From NCBI GenBank assembly GCA_019044685.2, contig JAGTXX020000009.1:310001-374000 (forward strand): 64,000 bases of DNA, given 5' to 3'. The DNA comes from Nannochloris sp. 'desiccata' (lineage: Eukaryota > Chlorophyta > Trebouxiophyceae > Chlorellales > Chlorellaceae). Positions 58,201 through 64,000 of the stretch are shown here, piece by piece. The notes under the pieces are model-generated. The model had not been told where the DNA came from. It ran no database searches and saw only the letters and a list, made by a program, of their open reading frames with translations. Each line of letters starts with the position of its first letter. Position 1 is the first letter of the stretch. The translations under genes were made by a program, and so were the position numbers.

Positions 58201-61200
58201 TACGTTGGTTTGAATATCCACTGCCCGGTGGGCACCAACAGCTAAAGTGCGGGTGCTGGTGGTTGGTGGTGCTGTTCGTTGTTTCACAATCGCAACTGGA
58301 CCGCTGAAAACGAGACGAGAGGCGCTGATGAACGGCTGTGGGGCAGAAGCAAGGTTGAGAGCGAAAGAATGCGTAACAATGTCTACATGAAGCTTTCTAG
58401 CGCCAACAAGTTCAACAGCAGCACTGCCGGGATCGAGACGGATGATGTGTCGCAGAGCTGCATCATGTGCTGCAGTGGTTTTGGAGTCACTGACCACAGC
58501 TAAGATTTGAACCACATCAGCGCTAACCAACATCAGATCATCACATGGCAGCGTACTGTCTAAAGCATGGCTGCTGCTGCTGCTGTGATGACTAGCTCCA
58601 CTTCTGCTGCCAGGTTTTCTCGCAGCAGCTGCCTTGGCGGCTTCTGCTTTATACTGCGCTGCTAATCTGCGGATCAATCCTTCCCAGGCATGTTCTTTCC
58701 CAGGATCACCACCCAACCCACCAGCAGCACTGCTTGAACTACCTCCTCCACCACCACCACCACCACCTCCACTATGGCTGCTACCTGCCTCTGATGCTGG
58801 AACGTTTGTGCCAGTAGCGGTGGTGCTGGTCGTTGCTCCTGCTGTTGCTCCAGCAGAAGTCGCTGTCCTCGCATTATGCACCAGCAACTCTTCATTATGG
58901 AGACTACTAGGACCCTCAGAACAAGTCCCTTGACCATTAACACCATTTCTAATACTGTGTCCGTCACCTGTACCCGTACCAGCAGCAGCAGCAGCAGCAG
59001 CAAGTGCGGCAGAGGAAGGCGCCATCGCCGACTCTACAATCCCGGCATGGAGGGGAGACGCAGCTATATCAGCTACATTTTGCACGTTCGCTACAGCCTC
59101 CTCCCACAGATGCTCTTGCAGTGAAGCTTGCCTCAATAAAGGACCGTGGACCGCAAACCACTTTTCCATTGGATGGTGTTCAAAGCGGAAGGCAAAGCCA
59201 TCGATACGCAGATTCAATTGCAGTGGGAAGAGAGACGAGGCTACTTTCTTTACTGTAGAAGCATGCAGTCCCTTATTACTTGGGTTATTTTCTCTCTTTC
59301 CAGCAGCACAGCTGCCATCAGAGGTGACTCTTGAGATCCGCTCTCTACTACTCTGTTGTGATTTCTTACGTAAAACCTTCACACTGTGCGTAAACACTGC
59401 AGAAACTGCTTTGAAATACATTTCTGCATACCTTTGCGTCGGTCCAGGCTCACGATCATAGGGGACGGTGAATTCAAAACCACAAACATGGAGATCAAGA
59501 CTACTACGAGGGCCACAACCAAGATATTCAGCTTTTTGATCTTCAGTATCGTCATCTTTACCAGCATCAGAATCTCTCTTACCAGACGCAGAGGGCTCTT
59601 TTTCAGCTCCACCTACTCTAGTTTGTTGAAGCCATGGGGTGAGGCCGGCACGATGATATGGAAGTAATCCAGTAGGCAGTGTATCTTCGATAGAAGGCCC
59701 TGCTGTTGTTGCAGCATTATGGTGTCCATCATCTGCTGCTCCGGGAGTACAGGTAGAGTCAGCAGGACCAGAACTAGGCCATCTTGCTTGTCTACTACCA
59801 CCAGCAGTACCGGCAGCTTGTGCAGTAGGTGAGCTATTAGGTGAAGTATGAATCGACCAAACAGTATCTAGCGACATCTCACGTGATAATGATGCGGCCA
59901 TAGAGCTTCTCCGTGTAAATCCACAAGCACGGGTGGTTGTGATATCTCCAGGCTTGCATCGTCGCATTGGATGTAGCAGCTGCAGCGGCAAAGGAGTCGC
60001 ACCACCACTAGTAGTAGTGCTATTAGTATGTAAGCTAGCAGCAAGTTCACTCCATCGCAATACAGTCTTCCCCTTCATGGTCAAATTCAACGCTTCGGTA
60101 CGTACCAAATGGACCCCACGTGCTGGAGCCAGCTCAGCATGCAAAGCGTCGACTTCTAAAGAAACTTCTATATCAGCACTGAGGGGCAGAGATAATTTCA
60201 CCGCTATAATATCTACATATAGGGGGATCTTCTGAAGTTTACTAGAAGAGGTAAGAAGATTGATTCTCTTTCCTCCATGATACGTCTCCTCTTCACCGTC
60301 ACCACTGAAATCCGCTGCTGCTGCTGCCGCCCTTGAGAGTTCGTTCAGCGTCACGATATCCACAGCATCAAGCTCACTACCACTAGTCCCAAGTCCAGTC
60401 AACGAAGCCCGATTACTACCGGTACAATCACTGCCAGTATTAGGCTCAGGCTCAGTCGGCAAAACTTCCTCTCTCTGACTAGATGGCGTGGTTGTTGATC
60501 GCAGCCTCGACCAGCTACTATTATGCCGAGTTGAAGCTTTCAGTAGCTGATACATGGCCAGAATGTCATCTGAAGCTTGAATAGCACATCCCATAGCATC
60601 GGCATCAGCGATGACTGTCAATTGATCTAGTTTTAATCTTCTTTTATATAAAGAATAAGAATTACTTGTGCCACCGCCTCCACTCATATCCTGGGTTTGG
60701 CCAGAGTAGTGGCCATCGCCTCCTTCACCATTACCTAGATGACTAGGAATGGTATTTTCTTGCACAATCGTACCATTACGTAATCCAATAATTGTACTTT
60801 TCACGTACGATTTAAACTTGCGAGCGTCTTCTGGGAACTTTTGAGCTGCCAGAGATTCTGAGTAGACAACACTGAAGTCACTGACAGAGAGCTCACCAGT
60901 ACGAGAAGCAGGAGACGTAGACGTATCACCAGCAGCAGCAGCAGAAGAAGAAGATGTAGAGCTTCCCTTCCCTCCTGCACCACCGCCTGTGCCCCCGAGT
61001 TGGATACTGCCAGCTGCAGTAGCAAAAGAGGCACCCAAGGTGCTATGCACAAGCTGAATTCTGCCAATAGAAGAGTGAGCGGCTGGAATAGTGACAGTGG
61101 CTGGAGCGACGAAAAGGGTATTAGAAAAATTGAAAGTTAGCTTTGGGAGTTGATTTTTCGACCCCTTTCCTTTCTCTAATCTCATCTTTGATGGAGCAGC

Positions 61201-63598
61201 ACTACCATTAGTAGTACTAGCACGAATACGACTAGTTGTTGGTGACGTCTTCGATGTAGCTGGCTGCTTAGCGATAGTTTTCAAAGCAGCAATGGCGCGA
61301 GAGACATCTGCCAGCGCACCCACCGATGCAGGATGTAGTACTGCATGTACACTCTCAGTTGCAATATCACAACTGCCTCCATCATTGCTAGTAGAGTTGC
61401 TATCTTCAACACATAATGGTGATGAGGATGTCGAATTCACAGAAGGTTTTGGGATAGAAGGTGCTGACATCGGAGAATAGACTATCCGTACCAATTTTGC
61501 AGCGAGGACTTTTTCCAGTGCAAACTTATTGAGATTATCGACTGGGACATTAAGATGGGGACCTACTTGCGCAGTGGCCATGGCAATCTCTGTAGCTTGG
61601 AAGGACACACCAAGCCCTATTGTTGCAGCGGCAGTTGGGGCCATGGCGGACGACTCTACCGAACAAGGTAAACAGAAGGCTCTGTTGATAGCTAGATCTG
61701 CAGAATGGAGACTACTAAGCCACATACATTCCGAATCTCCATCTAAAAATTGTAGAGAACTGCCTTCTCCGAGACTCATTGCTAACTTATAAGAAGAAAT
61801 AGAAACTGCAGGCGGCTTTATTGTTTGCTCTACAAGCGGTGCTTCTTTCTTATTCATATTTGAGAGTTTTGACAACCGTTCTGCCAGTTCTTGAAGATCC
61901 CAGTGCTTGATTCTCGTATGCATTGCATTAATCTTTACTCTACCCTCTACAGCCAGTGCTGCAGCAGAAGAAAAAGAAGCCCCGCCAGAACCCGCAGTGC
62001 CGGTAGTAGTATCTGCACCTTCAGGCAATGCAGTCAGCCCAATCTCTGAGGAACTACACTGCAACTCCACACCAGGAGGTGCAGATACATCAGCTGCAAC
62101 AGTACAATTAAGCTTTTGCCACGTGGCAGTTCCCGTAACTAGAGAAGCTGTTGGTGCTGGCGTGGCAGTGTTACCACCACTAGACACATGACACGTGGCA
62201 ATACCGCCTTCGAGATCTAGTACACCATATAACCCCTCTTCTGAGGTACCAGACACGTGTAATGACGTCATCTGAACTACCATTTCACGTGGCAAGGCTT
62301 GTAGTTCAAGTGCAAGGGGACTGGCAGTACTATTTTCAAAAGACGTTCTTCTTAATTTTAATAACCTACCAGCACCACCACCACTGGAAGTTGAACGAGG
62401 AGCCGTCGTAGCAGTTATTTCTCCTGCTGCTGCTACTTCAGAGGAGCTTGCAGAGCTCGTTCTAGATACTCCTGCTGTTTCTATAGTTGACAGCACACCA
62501 GAAGACTTGTGATTATTATTCTTAAAGGTAGCTAGCAAAGAGCGCGTTTCTAAAGCTGATTTTGAGTCCAAGCAGACGACAACGGTGCCAAGCTCCAGAG
62601 AAATCTTCTGTAATGATTGACGACAACTGCTCGCAGCAGAGCTACGGCGTAGCGCAGTCAATGGTCCATCATGCTGTACAGAAACGTGGTTTAAAGAGAC
62701 CAGGTCCTCTTTTCCATCGCGATCTTGAGGTAGAATGCTGAGACCGGCAATCATCAAGGTCTGTCGCTGGGTTGCGGCGCTCAGGTGACATTTCTTAACA
62801 GCAGCAAGCACATTTTGAGCCTGCAGAAACAAAGAGAATTAGCACGGATCTTGTCATCATCCGATCACTCAGCGGGAAAAAAAAAAGCACAATCGTAAAT
62901 GTATTAATTAATTATATCAAGAGGAAAATCTGACCTTATCAACGACGGCAACATCGTAAAGTTCTAAAATTATCAAATTCAGAAAATAAATGGAGGGATG
63001 GGTATTATCTTCTCGACAATACTTTTCTTTAACGGATTCAGAATGCGTCATTGCTCCTGAAGATGCTGTAGGGGAAGGGGTAGCATCTAAAGAAGAAGCG
63101 GCGGTGCTGGGTGGTGGTGGCGCAAGTTGAAGGCGAACGCCGTTAAGCGTGACACGCACCCGAGGCCCACGAGACAAAATGAAATTGAACAACCCTGAAG
63201 CTCTTGATCCAGGCCCCCAACTTAGCTGAACATCCCTGACAGCTACCTCTTCCATAGGGCCCTGCAAATTGGCAATTGATCAGTTGAGCTTACGTGAGCT
63301 TTCATAAGCAGGCATTGAAATAAACCGCGGCATTCTGGGCCCCTTAACTTACTTTTGAAAGCCTTAGTTTGACGCCAGAGGCTGCAGTCAGCGTAAATGC
63401 GTCCATAGTAAGCTGCAATTTCTTGTGTCTGGCCACTGCCACAACTACCAGTGCTAACACCCTGCGCTTGGGAGTAATGGAGTTCGTGATCAGCTTTAGA
63501 TATATGGTGTGATGATTTCCTTTCATTTTCAAAGCGTACCTCTTCCATGTGAGCCAAGCGATCACCAAAAATAAGACGAAGAAGAGGAATGTCCACAT
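52290..63598 (-). CDS. BLTP2: Bridge-like lipid transfer protein, BLTP2/SABRE/hobbit/FMP27 family
   Basis: Five exons (63598-63540, 63461-63353, 63261-62935, 62820-55420, 55331-52290) keep phase and encode 3645 residues. An N-terminal membrane helix (WTFLFFVLFLVIAWLTW) is followed by HKKLQLTMDAFTLTAASGVK, then PMEEVAVRDVQLSW and RVRVTLNGVRLQL, the start of the beta-groove repeats. Later family blocks include PPVPWWDDLRYLWRGRACLN with TPLRVVLAAHQLP, VVVSNCRFLMDLGTRNAVWG, and near the C-terminus RKRFVYVKLNRAHMRITYQG with NLDGRWRDLLANVKQKAIL (Apt1-type region). Family members anchor in the ER and form a hydrophobic groove that moves phospholipid at ER-plasma membrane contacts; plant SABRE/KIP affect cell expansion and division. 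Long Ser/Gly/Ala/Thr low-complexity inserts make it larger than human BLTP2 (about 2235). The first intron (87 bases) is a multiple of three, so an unspliced form would also be open. Confidence 0.88.
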
Positions 63599-63899
63599 TG
63601 CTCTTAATGACGCTCCAAGCGCTAATATAACTTCATTATATACGTGTTATTACGTATTTAATTTTTTCATTCAATACGAAATGCATATGAGACATTTTGT
63701 TTACAGTTTCAGTTGTTGGGTGGAGAGAGCCGAGATTGACTGGCTTCCAAAGGGCGATCTAAAAGGCTGATCAGGCTGTTATTGCCTTAATAATTGCGTA
63801 ATTTAGATATATTCTGATATATTGCCAGCGTTGTCGTCTCTATTGTTTGCAATTATTTTCAACCCATCTGAATTTGTTTCATCTTGAAAAATATTGAGT
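63599..63899. other. Divergent promoter region
   Basis: 301 bp between the BLTP2-like gene (-) and a new plus-strand gene. AT-rich, no motif assigned. Confidence 0.45.
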
Positions 63900-64000
63900 A
63901 TGGAGGCCGCTGCTGTGGAATCCTTTGAGGAACGCGCTATATCTGCTGAACAGAGACTTGATGCTTTAGAAAGCAAGCTTGCAAACGGTACAGTGTAGAA
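63900..64000 (+). CDS. Start of a coiled-coil protein, cut by the window end
   Basis: From ATG at 63900 the frame encodes 30 residues (MEAAAVESFEERAISAEQRL, then DALESKLANG) before a likely donor, G|GTACAG near 63989, just ahead of an in-frame TAG. The Glu/Leu/Ala heptad pattern suggests a coiled coil. The rest lies outside, so no family can be assigned. Confidence 0.45.

Overview
The window is nuclear DNA of a eukaryote. Genes carry spliceosomal GT-AG introns (mostly about 80-390 bases) and lie on both strands. They include a histone H2A.X, a polyubiquitin, an Sm-D2 core protein, a GCN1 and a Kinesin-14. A plastid-type [2Fe-2S] ferredoxin of the FdC2 class and a STEEP-DUF167 fusion of the land-plant type (as in Arabidopsis At5g63440, from memory) point to a photosynthetic eukaryote, most likely of the green lineage (an alga). 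Short intergenic gaps fit a compact algal genome. I cannot name the species. There is no prokaryotic, viral, rRNA, tRNA or CRISPR signal.

Layout. 1-1767 (-): F-box/leucine-rich-repeat protein, cut by the window edge. 2286-2865 (+): secretory FKBP. 2987-5808 (-): Kinesin-14. 5809-7200: no confident gene. 7203-7976 (-): a broken gene with three frame changes. 8281-12007 (+): UTP14. 12201-13582 (-): secreted, probably GPI-anchored protein. 14102-15121 (-): secreted Ala/Ser-rich protein. 16074-17294 (-): mitochondrial enoyl-CoA hydratase. 17863-22783 (+): two-pass membrane protein of unknown family. 23460-24488 (-): DHRS12-like reductase. 24827-26370 (+): a tight run of three genes, namely a CSNAP-like COP9 subunit, an unknown 65-aa protein and FRA10AC1. 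26587-27023 (-): Sm-D2. 27421-35987 (+): GCN1. 36288-36815 (-): FdC2 ferredoxin. 37296-43453 (+): tandem pair of lysyl-endopeptidase-like secreted proteases. 43652-44204 (-): H2A.X. 44514-45382 (+): STEEP-DUF167 fusion. 45572-47555 (-): two tandem secreted proteins sharing one signal-peptide cassette. 47973-49550 (-): five-unit polyubiquitin. 50019-51810 (-): mitochondrial carrier. 52290-63598 (-): giant BLTP2/SABRE/hobbit-type bridge-like lipid transfer protein. 63900-64000 (+): start of a coiled-coil protein.

Most genes are independent housekeeping functions: ribosome biogenesis, splicing, translation control, protein turnover, chromatin, lipid transfer and organelle metabolism. The accessory content lies in the secreted or surface proteins (12.2-15.1 kb, 37.3-43.5 kb, 45.6-47.6 kb) and in the unknown membrane protein. 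The observations I rate highest are the tandem proteases of bacterial-looking architecture, the tightly packed CSNAP / 65-aa / FRA10AC1 run (possible polycistron), a perfect 33-bp palindrome with two TGACGT boxes just upstream of that run, the frameshifted gene near 7.2-8.0 kb, and first exons as short as a bare ATG. All exon joins were made by reading splice signals and frame by eye. They are consistent in phase but have not been checked against transcripts.
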